64,000 nt of DNA from Aphelocoma coerulescens (Eukaryota; Chordata; Aves; Passeriformes; Corvidae). The stretch lies in contig NC_091020.1 in assembly GCF_041296385.1 (NCBI RefSeq), forward strand, positions 32,382,001-32,446,000, read 5' to 3'. The position numbers and the translations under genes are program-made. The notes below the pieces were generated by a model that worked only from the letters and a program-made list of their open reading frames with translations, had not been told where the DNA came from and did not search any database. Each line of letters starts with the position of its first letter. The stretch's first letter is position 1. Positions 12,421-21,137 of this stretch are shown here, piece after piece.

Positions 12421-12730
12421 CACCGGCACAGCCCGTCCCGGGCATCCCCGAGCCCCGATCACCGGCACAGCCCGCCCCGGGCATCCCAGAGCCCCGATCA
12501 CCGGCACAGCCCGTCCCGGGCATCCCCGAGCCCCGATCACCGGCACAGCCCGTCCCGGGGATCCCAGAGCCCCGATCACCGGCACAGCTCGTCCCGGGGA
12601 TCCCAGAGCCCCGATCACCGGCACAGCTCGTCCCGGGGATCCCAGTGCCCCGATCACCGGCACAGCCCGCCCCGGGGATCCCAGAGCCCCGATCACCGGC
12701 ACAGCCCGCCCCGGGGATCCCAGAGCCCCG
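12421..12730. repeat. 39-bp GC-rich minisatellite, about 8 copies
   Basis: Units start at 12421, 12460, 12499, 12538, 12577, 12616, 12655 and 12694, each beginning CACCGGCACAG and running through a CCCGGG core to AGCCCCGAT. The last unit is slightly short and is followed by degenerate partial copies to about 12770. Variants are ordered: GGGCATCC in units 1-3, GGGGATCC in units 4-8; CCCGTCC, CTCGTCC and CCCGCCC also alternate in blocks. This suggests stepwise local duplication. Because 39 is a multiple of 3, every frame stays open as a 13-residue repeat, which explains the long spurious frames. It sits about 150 bp inside intron 1. Confidence 0.95.
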
Positions 12731-12880
12731 CACCGGGCACCCCGAGCCCCGCACAGCGGCAGAGCCCCGGGCCCCGCGGAGCGCTGCAGCGCACACGGCG
12801 CCGAGAGCGCGGCGGGACCCCCAGCCCTGCCCCGCCGCCTCCCCGGGGCCGCCCCTTCCCCCGGCCCGCCCGCTGCCTTT

Positions 12881-12890
12881 ACCTGCGGCG
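12881..12890 (-). other. FGFR2: predicted splice donor of FGFR2 exon 1
   Basis: The minus strand reads CGCCGCAG/GTAAAGGC, a near-consensus 5' splice site with the cut after 12883. It is the best minus-strand donor I found in the CpG island. Weaker alternatives are near 12238 (CCG/GTGAGG) and 13727 (GGAG/GTACTT). Confidence 0.6.
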
Positions 12891-12993
12891 AGAGCGCCGG
12901 GCGGGCGGGCTCCGCTCCGCGGCGGCTCCCGGGCTGGGGCGCGGTGCCGAGCGGCGGCTCCCGGGACGGGGCGAAACTCCCGTGCGGCCGCGG

Positions 12994-13047
12994 TCACGGC
13001 GCGGGCGGCCCCGGCTGGCGAGCCCGCAGCGGCGCAGCGCCGCGCAT
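12994..13047 (-). other. upstream ORF of 17 codons in predicted exon 1
   Basis: It starts at the CAT at 13045-13047 (plus strand) and stops with TGA at 12996-12994. The product would be Arg/Pro/Ala-rich (MRGAAPLRARQ...). It is out of frame with FGFR2. Any role would be translational attenuation; this depends on exon 1 being correct. Confidence 0.35.
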
Positions 13048-13148
13048 CCCCCGCGGGACGCGCCCGGGGCAGGCAGGAGGGCGGCGAGGCGAGGCAGGAG
13101 CCGGCCCGGCGCCCCGTCCCGTGCCGTGCCCTGGCTCGGCCGCGGCGG

Positions 13149-13250
13149 CTACCGCCTCAGAGGGGCGAGCCCGCCGTGCCCGGCACCAGCTGCCTCCTCC
13201 CCCGCGCGGGCATCGCCGAGCAGCGCGCCGCGGGTCCCGCTCCGCTCCAT
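13149..13250 (-). other. upstream ORF of 33 codons in predicted exon 1
   Basis: The AUG at 13250 begins MERSGTRGALLGDARAG and ends at a TAG at 13151-13149. Given the predicted exon junction it is in the FGFR2 frame but is closed by this stop. It overlaps the 18-codon upstream ORF at 13157-13213 in another frame. Confidence 0.35.
13157..13213 (-). other. upstream ORF of 18 codons in predicted exon 1
   Basis: The AUG at 13213 begins MPARGRRQLVPG and ends with TGA near 13157. It overlaps the 33-codon upstream ORF out of frame. Low functional certainty. Confidence 0.3.
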
Positions 13251-13297
13251 CCAGCCGCCCGCCCCGAGCCGCCGCAGCTTTGTCACGCCGACAGCCG

Positions 13298-13316
13298 CCT
13301 CGGGTGGGAGGTGAGT
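13298..13316 (+). other. consensus splice donor on the opposite (plus) strand
   Basis: The plus strand reads GGGTGGGAG/GTGAGTTTTC, with the cut between 13310 and 13311. It is a near-perfect donor antisense to predicted FGFR2 exon 1. It could belong to a divergent or antisense non-coding RNA from the same CpG island. No partner acceptor was identified, and a chance match is possible. Confidence 0.3.
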
Positions 13317-13429
13317 TTTCTCTCCCCCCTTTCCCCCTCTCGGCGCACTCCTCCGGCTCCTTCCTCCTCCCCCGGTCACTCCCCCCGCTGCAACCCGAGC
13401 CGTTTCCTGGACGGCGCTGCCGGGCTCTG

Positions 13430-13434
13430 CCAAT
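13430..13434 (-). promoter_or_regulatory. CCAAT box (inverted relative to FGFR2)
   Basis: CTGCCAATCGCC on the plus strand gives GATTGGC on the FGFR2 strand, the typical NF-Y core. In GC-rich TATA-less promoters NF-Y sites usually lie 60-100 bp upstream of the start, which places initiation near 13,340-13,370. Confidence 0.5.
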
Positions 13435-13451
13435 CGCCGCCGAGCCCCTTC

Positions 13452-13459
13452 CCCCGCCC
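13452..13459 (-). promoter_or_regulatory. GC box (Sp1/KLF-type)
   Basis: CCCCGCCC on the plus strand reads GGGCGGGG on the FGFR2 strand. It is about 20 bp upstream of the CCAAT box, a common promoter pairing. A tandem GGGCGGGCGGGC occurs at 12899-12910 inside predicted exon 1. Confidence 0.45.
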
Positions 13460-14942
13460 GGCCCGCAGAGGTGCGGAGCCGGGAGCCCCCACCCTGCCCG
13501 GGGGTCGCGGATGCTCCCGCGACGCGGACCCGGCGCACTCAGCAGCACCGGAGAGGGGCAGGAGGGGCGCAGGGGAGCCCCCGCTCCGGCCGCTGCCTGC
13601 CCGGGGCAGCGCATCCCACGGCGACCGCTGGGCTGCAGGGGAGGAACCCCGCGCAGCCCCCGGACGGTTGCTCCACTGAAAGTTTTCCAGCGGATTGGAA
13701 AGGAAAGATGGGGAGGCGCGGCAAGTACCTCCGCAGTGACTGAGCCTGGGCTGCGGCACTGCCAGTCGGGCACTGGGCAGCATCTGCATCGTCGCACAAA
13801 GATGGTACCATCACAACAGCCTTTCCCGAAACCTCTCCTGAAGTGTTTCTGGCTCAGAAGCCATGGCTGGTCTGTGGCCACTTCTGTCTGGAGAGGATGC
13901 CTGGATAACACCCACTCCAGAAATCACCCTCAGGAGCCTCTCAGTTCAAAGCCCGATTCCAACTGCCCCGTGAATTGGTCTGACAGTGCACCTTTAATAC
14001 CTGTCTGTGCAGTGCCCAAATGGGAAAAGTTGTTGAAAAGTTACGCAAACATAATTTGCTGGGACACACTGATTTAAAACTGCATAATATGGGTATTCAA
14101 AATTCAGTATGGCTTAGCCTGATCCTTGGTTAATAAAACATTTGCTTTAGATACCATCAGCTAAATGGTTTTGAATATGGAGTCTGTGTAATGCTTGCTT
14201 GTGTAGAGTCAGCTTGACAACAAAATCAATAAGTGGTGGTTACCTCAAATTTAATCAGTGTTGATCAATTTAATGTTACTTTACTTAAGCTCTATTGTAC
14301 ATTTTATATGTTGTGTGCAGTATTGATCAAGGGGACTTTCAAGGACTGTGGTCACACATCATAGTGTAACTCTATTTACACACTCCTAGACACCAAAAAC
14401 TGGAAAATAAGTTTTCTGTAGAATATGTTCTTACCTCCCAGCACACATTTCCCACCAGTACTGCAGTCTTTATGAGGGGATGGCAGACAAATTTGTAATT
14501 GATTGGAAACACAGGTTTAGTATTTTTTGTTGTTGTTTTCCCTAAAGCAACAGACATCTGAATGTTCTAATTGAGAAGCTGAGATGTCACAGTCAAGATC
14601 CAATTTTCCCAGCTCCGGGCATGTCCATCGCTCATTGGAAACATTGTTAACACATTCTCACATAAATTATTGTCCGGCACAGGAAGCTGCAATACCTTTC
14701 CCCATTCATCGATATCTTTGCATACTCTGAAAGAAAAGGAAGCATTCCACTAAAAATGACAAATCAGAACACCTATTTCCAAGGTCTGGAAGCACTTGTC
14801 AGAATTTATTCTTTTGGAGGATGAAAAGATAGCAGTCTATCAATAGCAGCCTTTTCTCTTAAATGAGCCACATTCTCCTAAAGTGGCCCACAACAGCCCA
14901 GCTCCTCAATCTGAGAAAAGCAGAAGCATGTTTGGAATTAAA

Positions 14943-14956
14943 GGGGTGGGGGGGGG
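14943..14956. repeat. G-rich homopolymer tract
   Basis: Four G, one T and nine G on the plus strand. A similar G tract is at 20217-20231. Simple repeat only. Confidence 0.85.
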
Positions 14957-15107
14957 AGATCAATTCTGTCATCATATTTAGGCTTCAAGAGATCTCAGTG
15001 GGCCCAGGGAGCCTTTCATAGCAGTTAGGCTGCTGAATGAGAGCATAATCTCTTTACAGTTTTTTCCTCCTCCTCTCAAAGTGGCTGGGATCTTTTCTGT
15101 GAGCCCT

Positions 15108-15200
15108 CCTGCACGTGAATGGTGTGGCTAATAAGCCTATTAATGAGGTTCCACAGCAGAGTGTGAATAGGTAAATAAGCCCCAATCTGTTGAGGTTCAG
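15108..15200. promoter_or_regulatory. candidate upstream regulatory block with E-box and homeodomain cores
   Basis: A CACGTG E-box at 15112-15117 is followed within 40 bp by TAATAAGCC and TATTAATGAGG, then GGTAAATAAGCC (forkhead-like) near 15170. It is about 1.7 kb upstream of the estimated FGFR2 start site. Conservation was not tested. Confidence 0.25.
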
Positions 15201-18200
15201 GAGCAAGGGCAGTAAAGCCATCATGAACTAAAGGTGACAGTTTGAACTGAAATAGGAACAACAGCTCCAGGTTTCAAGCGAAAGAATAGACAGACAAGGC
15301 ACACATTCAGGCTCCTTCTACCCCCTACCGAGTCCTATTTTCTCTCCCATTCTTCCTCCTTTATAAAATGTCTTGAGTAGTCACCCATTTTTTCAAAAGC
15401 TCTTGAGACGTCCTTTTTCATCCTGGCAATGATACATCAATAGGGAGGAAGGAAAATGAGGACACCAATGCTCCTTTGCCCCGCAAGTTTCAAAAGCAGA
15501 AACAGCGCTGTGTGCCCTCGCATATGGAAGCGGGGGAGGAGAAAGAAAGTTAAATTGAATCTTTCAGCCCTGCCAGCTCTTTGTGGCTGCTGTCAGCCGA
15601 ACCCCGGTCCTCCCTCTGCACGCAGGCGGGGATACAGTTAATGTTCAACAGGGGCAGGGTCCAAGCCCTGCTCCAGCTGCAGGGAGGGCACAGCTGGGCT
15701 TGGCCAAATCCCCAGCGAGGGGCACGCAGAGGTGAGGAGATGAATTATTTCCCACCCAACATCTCCTTTACCTGGCAGGGTAAGGTGAAGATGTGCCTGA
15801 CTTCAGGCTGCTCCTGGGCTGGACCCACCAGAGCCCAGCTCATCCATAAAAGCCCAGCTTGAAGGGATGGAGGCAGAAGGTTAAGCAGCTGACAAACAGC
15901 TCGTGTCTGTGGAGAGATGAGGTGAGATGGGCAGCCAATGCCTCCGAGTAATGTGGGAAAAGTCACCTCAGAAAAAAGCACAGCAGAGCTTCTGAGCACT
16001 CTCAGTTCTAATCCTTGCAGATTCTCTGACATTTCTTTTAAGTGCTGGAGATATCAGTGCAGCCAGGGCTCCACGGGAACTGGCTCCTCCATGGAGTTCC
16101 AGCGAGGAACCAGCCCCAGCTCCTGGCACGTTACAGGCAGATGGCAAGGGAGGCCATGGGTACCCCAGGGCAGGAGGTTCGGCAGCACTGATCTATTCTC
16201 CAGGTGCAGGACCTGCTGACATGCCACAGCTCTATCTGATGAAAATAGGAATAAAATACACAAAGTTAAATTAGGGGAAAAAAAAGAAAATGAAAACCCA
16301 CAAATTCAAGTCCTAGAGGTCTATGGGGAGAAACCCTCTAGATCCAAATTCAACCGCACACATCACTGAGGGTTTTCTCCATGAAAGACAATGGGAATCA
16401 ACAATTCTTCCCTGTTGTTCAAACTGTCCCATCCAGAAATTTCTCCTGACCATGCTAGATATGATTAAATGCTTGTCCAAGATTTCTTTAAAGTTCTTCC
16501 AAGGCTAAGTGTCTAAACCCAAAGTTTGGCAGCTAAAATATTTACCTGGTTTCCAAAGTGTTTATGGTTTTCTTTCCTGGCAGCTTTGGACTTTTTTTTT
16601 AGGGTACCAAAGAGCAAATCATAGGAACCCACTTCTGAAAATATTTCTTTGTCAAAGACAGGCAAGGCTGCTCTATAGATTTTTCAGTGTCTTAGAGAAA
16701 AGTCATTTCCTATAAAAACAACCCCTTTCTGAAATAAAAGCTACAACAGAGAGTAGTAGTTCCATCATTAGTTCTCACCAGGTATTAGTTCAAGATGCTG
16801 CTAAGCTGAAAAACTGAGATAAGAATTAATTATTTTAATGCCAATAGATCAAATAATTATCCATGAAAGTATGAAGCAGATAGGCTACCAAGTTCTTTCA
16901 CAGCAAAATGTGTATGGGAAGGGGGGCTGCAGTTCCTGGTCCATCAAGGGACAGTTTTACTTGTTGTTTATCGAACAGAAAAAAACTCATTTTGGTTAAG
17001 CTAGAGAAGGAGACAAATTAATTGCTTTTGTCTATCAATTTTTGATCTTCCTCTGCATTATGAACAGCTGAATATGCTAGGAGATACTTTTTTCAGGGAG
17101 TGAGGCCAAGCAGTTGAGAAAAAAAAATTATTTTCACTGCTGCTGTGTCAGTGTCTTGTAATGGCATTCGAGTATCAACACTCCCCTCGGATTGTTATGC
17201 CTTGTAGCCATGTAACCTTTCTGCTGCTCCTCTCATTTTGTGTGTCTTAAGGAAAATATTCCCAAAAAATATTTGTTGTTTTCATTACAGTGTTGCAAGA
17301 TATATTTAAGCAGGAAATGTGGTGTGTTATGAGCAGGGATCCCGGACATTCAATGATTTTTGCCCTTCTCCATTGGCTTTCCTGGGAAAGGCACTTAATT
17401 TGTCTGTGTCCAAGCTCTCCAGCTATGAAATGAGAATAATAGATGCTTCCTGTCTCCCACCCTTTATCCAGTTCATCTATTTAGATGGTAAGCTCCTCAT
17501 CTCTGACCATGTTTTTATGCATGGCTTAGAACAATAGGACACTGATCTCGGCTGGAACCTCCAGGCACTTCCATAATGCAAATATTGAATGCTAAATAAT
17601 CAAAATAAAAGAAAATCCTCAATTTATTATGTATTCTCTCATAAAGAATTTGTCACACGCTGTCCTGGTAGAGCACCCCTGGCTCTCAGGGAACAGTATC
17701 ATTTCCAAAAGAGTGGAAAGCAGCATCCACTGGAGAAGATCTTTTAGCAGTGAGCTCCTTTAAAACCCTGTGAATAAACTCCTCTGAGTGCTGAGCAGGG
17801 CACAGCAAGACAGAGCCAGACTTCTAAAAACGAGAAGACAAAGGCTGCAAAGAAAATTTCTCCTTCTGTTACAGAGCTTGGGTATATTTTGCTTGTTGGC
17901 CCATGCACCTCTCAGTTCTGTTTCCAGCTGATCAATACCCACTGGTTTGTTTCACTGGAGCCCTGTGTTGAACTCGACCAGCTGTGGTTGTGGCAGCTTC
18001 CCCTGCAGTGTTACATCAGATCAGATTCTTCTCTGGTGACACCACAGGGTTCTGTAGAGGTGCTCGAACTTTCAGGCACAACCTGGGAGCAGAAGGTGGG
18101 AAGTCAGCCTCACACCAGGGTTCATGTTACAGCTTAAACCCTGGAAGGAGCAGGAAACTGTAAGGCAGGGACCCACAGTGTGGGCACACTGCTCCTTCTG

Positions 18201-19053
18201 GGCAGGGTCCTGCGACCCAGCTGTCCAGCTGGGTCCCACCAAATCCCAACAGATCCCTCCTGCTTCTCAAATCCTCTGCTACAGTGCCAAGCTCTGCATT
18301 TTCGCTCTCCCACAGGCCCAGGTGCAGACACAAGCAGGCACAGTCACTCTGCAGCAGTTAAAAATATAAAATAAAAGTAATTCTTCTACTTCCCACCTTG
18401 GGTAATAAAGCACTAGATGCCTACAACTATTTCCCTGCCTCATTCTTCTTAACCCTCAAACATCTTTCAAGTCAGCATTCTCCAAGCAGTTAATATTCTT
18501 CCTCCTCTCCCTGTCCTTTGCACATAGTTTCTCGTCCCTATCTCCTAACACAGTTTTCACTGGAATTTGCTTCTCCCTTTATGTGTCTCTCTAAGTGAAA
18601 GCCATGTCTTTTATCAGCTCCAGTCCCCACTGTAAGATGACCTCCTCCTCCACTTTGCCAGGTGATGGTGGTACCCACAATTTCACTTCAGAGACTGGAC
18701 TGCCTTGGAGAGAAGCCAGCGACCTGCGCAAGAGAGTCTCCACATAAACAGAGATGCATCAAGGTTTAACAGCCCTCATTTGTTAACTCTGTAACCACGT
18801 TCACAAGCTGCAGTCCCAAAAATGGGATGAAAAGGTAATGGTCAGGCAGATGAAGTCCAAAGACAATTTGATACAGGCATGGGGAGTTCCTTAAACTGAA
18901 GTCATAGAAAGGTTTCCTACACACAGACCCAAACTGTCCTTTTTCCCTGCTCCCACAGCCACAGAAACACCCTTTTCTCCTTCATTCTTTTCTGTTTTAA
19001 ATAAAGGGTTGCAGGGAAGCTTGCTTTGCATGAAATCCAGACTTGCGTTACTG

Positions 19054-19090
19054 AATATTCATATGCATATGAATGAATATTCATATATGT
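19054..19090. repeat. AT-rich palindromic cluster with perfect 18-bp palindrome
   Basis: ATTCATATGCATATGAAT at 19057-19074 is exactly self-complementary. It is followed by a second GAATATTCATATAT. The centre ATATGCATAT resembles back-to-back POU/octamer half-sites. It could form a cruciform or bind a dimer. Confidence 0.75.
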
Positions 19091-20082
19091 ATAAACACAC
19101 AGCCATAATTCAGGGCTTGAAGAGAAGTCCTGCTTTTGATTTCGATAGCCAAGCTGAGGTCAGATTCCATCTCTTAAAGGATAGCAAGGGTTGTATTGGT
19201 GACTGCTGGATGAGAAAAACTCAACAACCCTCATGCTGCTCCCCTGATGCCAACTGAGCAGAGATCCTGCTGGAGACTCCCAGGACTGCTGAACACAGTG
19301 GGTCAGGAAATGTTTTGCTCTGTGGGTACAAGTAAAGAGGCCAGCAACTTGATTACAGGGGAGGCTTAGTTAAATATTCACTGGGATTCATTATGTGAAA
19401 ACCACTAGAAAGGAACAAGTTTCTACAGGAAGGGTAGGGCTGTTTTATTCTTGCTTCTGCCGTGAAATGCTGCTGGTGGCTGCGTGCACCAGCTGCTGTC
19501 CTCTAGTGGGAGGAATACAGCAGCTCTGTGTGGATGTGCAGCAATGGTTTTGCTGGTTTTTAATCCTGGTGCTCCTTTAATTTGCCAAAGAGAGCCTTGG
19601 AGAGCCAACCCTGTCCCACGGGTGTCCCCACAGGAGTCTCACAACAAATGGCCTCTCCCTACCTTGCCGGGCTGGATGGGTCCCAAAATTTTGGAGGTCC
19701 TATGAAAAGGGCTGTAATGTTGATTGGTGACAATGACAAATCTCAAAAATCTGTCAAAAAAGGAGAATTTAAATGGGGATCCAGTTTTTCAGCCTCATTA
19801 CATGCCAATCAGAGCAATTCAGCAATGGATCTGAAAGCAACAAATTTAATTTTTGCTGCAGAGGACAAGAAAAGAGTAGTAAGGACTCAGGAACTGGAGA
19901 AACATTGATCCCAGATCTACAGAAGGCATTAGCACTAAAAATAGTTTTTCATGGCATGCAAAGGCTGAAATCCTGTATTGGCCAGCAAGGTAGCTCTGCC
20001 TTAAACACATACAAGGCAATTTCTCTCCTGTAAATTTTATTCCCTGCAGCCTTACATTCAGCAATCTACTTTCTGAGGGAAG

Positions 20083-20097
20083 AAAAAAAAAAAAAAA
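20083..20097. repeat. poly-A tract (A15)
   Basis: Fifteen consecutive A interrupted only at the edges by G. No adjoining SINE or processed gene copy was recognised. Confidence 0.9.
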
Positions 20098-20970
20098 GAA
20101 TCAGCAGTCCCGCCCTGCTCCACATGTAGCAACAAGCTCCTGGTTAATTCTAGAAAACAGAGAAACTGAAACATTTTAAACAGAAACTGCTGTGATCGCC
20201 AGAGTACAACAAAGGGTGGGGGGGGAGGGGGATGTGAGGAACAAGCGGTGAAAAACGGAGCTAAAAGCGAAGGAGCTGCATTTGTACTTGTGCTCAACAG
20301 GAAAACATCATTTACAGATAGGTAGTAATGCGGGTGTAACCCTGTCTCTGCAAACAAACAGGCAGCAGAGACTGCAAGCAATGGGTCTCTTTCCATGCCA
20401 CAGGGGTGCCCAGGGGTCAGGAGAAAGGACAAAAGGGAAAAGGAGCTGAAGGAGGAAAGGAAGGCACTCATATGGTGCTCTCATTAAAACTGTCATGAAC
20501 CAGGACATGATGTGGAAATACAAGGTTTCTCTGCACATACCCTGCCCCAAATCCCTGGGTTTCTGATGGTTTAAGGGGTAAGGAGCAAACTAGGACCTTT
20601 TTCAAGAGGCGTGTGAAAAATGGGCTTAACCCCCACGTTCCTCAGGGAGTGACTTGCAAAAGACCCCAGAGGAAAATCATGCTGTGATCCCATATGCTTG
20701 GAGACATCGAGTTGCTTTGTACTCTAGGAAAATCTGTCTGGTCATTGGATATGTTAAATGCCAGGTTTAGTACTGGGGCTTCCTTTTCTTGGATGCTGAG
20801 AAGATCACCAGACTGGCCCAGTAGAAAATACCTCCTAATGCCCTTGCATCCAAAATTCTGACAAATTTGCCGTCCATTTGGAGCTCTTCTCTTAATACAG
20901 AGAATGGTAGGAGAAGGGAATTAACTTCACCAGAGGGGAAAAAGTCTTCCAAAATCCATGTGTCCATGTT

Positions 20971-21137
20971 AGAGTCATGGAATGGTTTGACTTGGAAGAA
21001 CCTTTAAAGGTCAGCTAGTCCAACTCCCCCTGCCATGGACAGCTTCCACTATCCCAGGTTGCTCCAAACCCTGTCCAGCCTGGCCTTGAGCACTTCCAGG
21101 GATGCAGGGGCAGCCACAGCTTCTCTGGGCACCCTGT
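20971..21137 (-). mobile_element. CR1 LINE fragment, 3' end
   Basis: The plus strand starts with a GAGTCATGGAATGGTTTGA-type 3' tail and continues through TCCAACTCCCCCTGCCATGG, GGTTGCTCCAA and CAGCCTGGCCTTGAGCACTT to CAGCTTCTCTGGGCACCCTG. This is the reverse complement of the conserved avian CR1 3' region. It is 5'-truncated like most copies, with no ORF2 remnant. It is the first CR1 met from the left edge. Confidence 0.92.

Larger units (their letters stand above)
8354..12882 (-). other. FGFR2: FGFR2 intron 1 (predicted)
   Basis: This interval runs from the predicted exon 1 donor (GT at 12882-12881) to the exon 2 acceptor (AG at 8355-8354), about 4.5 kb. From memory the human first intron is of similar size. 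It holds no recognisable exon and no CR1. Notable contents are a CACTCACACACACA patch near 11227-11240, a TATA/CATA-rich patch near 11620-11640, the G21 tract at 11829-11849, and the 39-bp minisatellite at 12421-12730. From about 12105 to the right the intron is within the CpG island. The left boundary is firm; the right depends on the predicted donor. Confidence 0.7.
12883..13380 (-). other. FGFR2: predicted FGFR2 exon 1 (non-coding 5' leader)
   Basis: FGFR2 of other vertebrates begins with a GC-rich non-coding exon, and this interval is the best fit on the minus strand. Its 3' end is the CAG/GTAAAG donor at 12883. Its 5' end is uncertain: about 13,340-13,390 is inferred from the inverted CCAAT box at 13430-13434, which usually lies 60-100 bp before a start site, and from the few-hundred-base leader known for human FGFR2. 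Three upstream ORFs lie inside. Joined to exon 2, the FGFR2 frame has no stop from 13148 to the main AUG. Confidence 0.5.
12105..13700. promoter_or_regulatory. FGFR2: CpG island over the FGFR2 promoter, exon 1 and start of intron 1
   Basis: Base composition changes abruptly near 12105 from AT-rich sequence to very GC- and CpG-rich DNA, which lasts to about 13,700 and then falls off. CpG islands of this size mark promoters of broadly used developmental genes. This one lies about 4 kb upstream of FGFR2 exon 2, where the promoter is expected. It contains GC boxes, an inverted CCAAT box, a strong minus-strand donor and a minisatellite. No TATA box is evident. Long open frames on both strands here are a by-product of GC richness and of the 39-bp repeat period, not coding evidence. 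Confidence 0.9.
13701..20970. other. upstream non-coding region without recognised genes or CR1
   Basis: Composition is ordinary AT-rich sequence apart from small simple repeats. I recognise no exon. A compact block at 15060-15260 (CACGTG at 15112-15117, then TAATAAGCC and TATTAATGAGG at 15129-15148) looks like a possible regulatory element. The exact palindrome at 19057-19074 lies near the right end. Confidence 0.6.

Noticed and set aside
12062..14077. 671-codon open frame on the plus strand, with overlapping long frames on both strands (12104-12997 minus, 12124-13314 plus, 12994-13911 minus)
   Set aside because: GC-rich DNA has few stops, and the 39-bp repeat keeps all frames open. Composition is Pro/Arg/Ala/Gly with no recognisable domain. 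The region is the FGFR2 CpG island.
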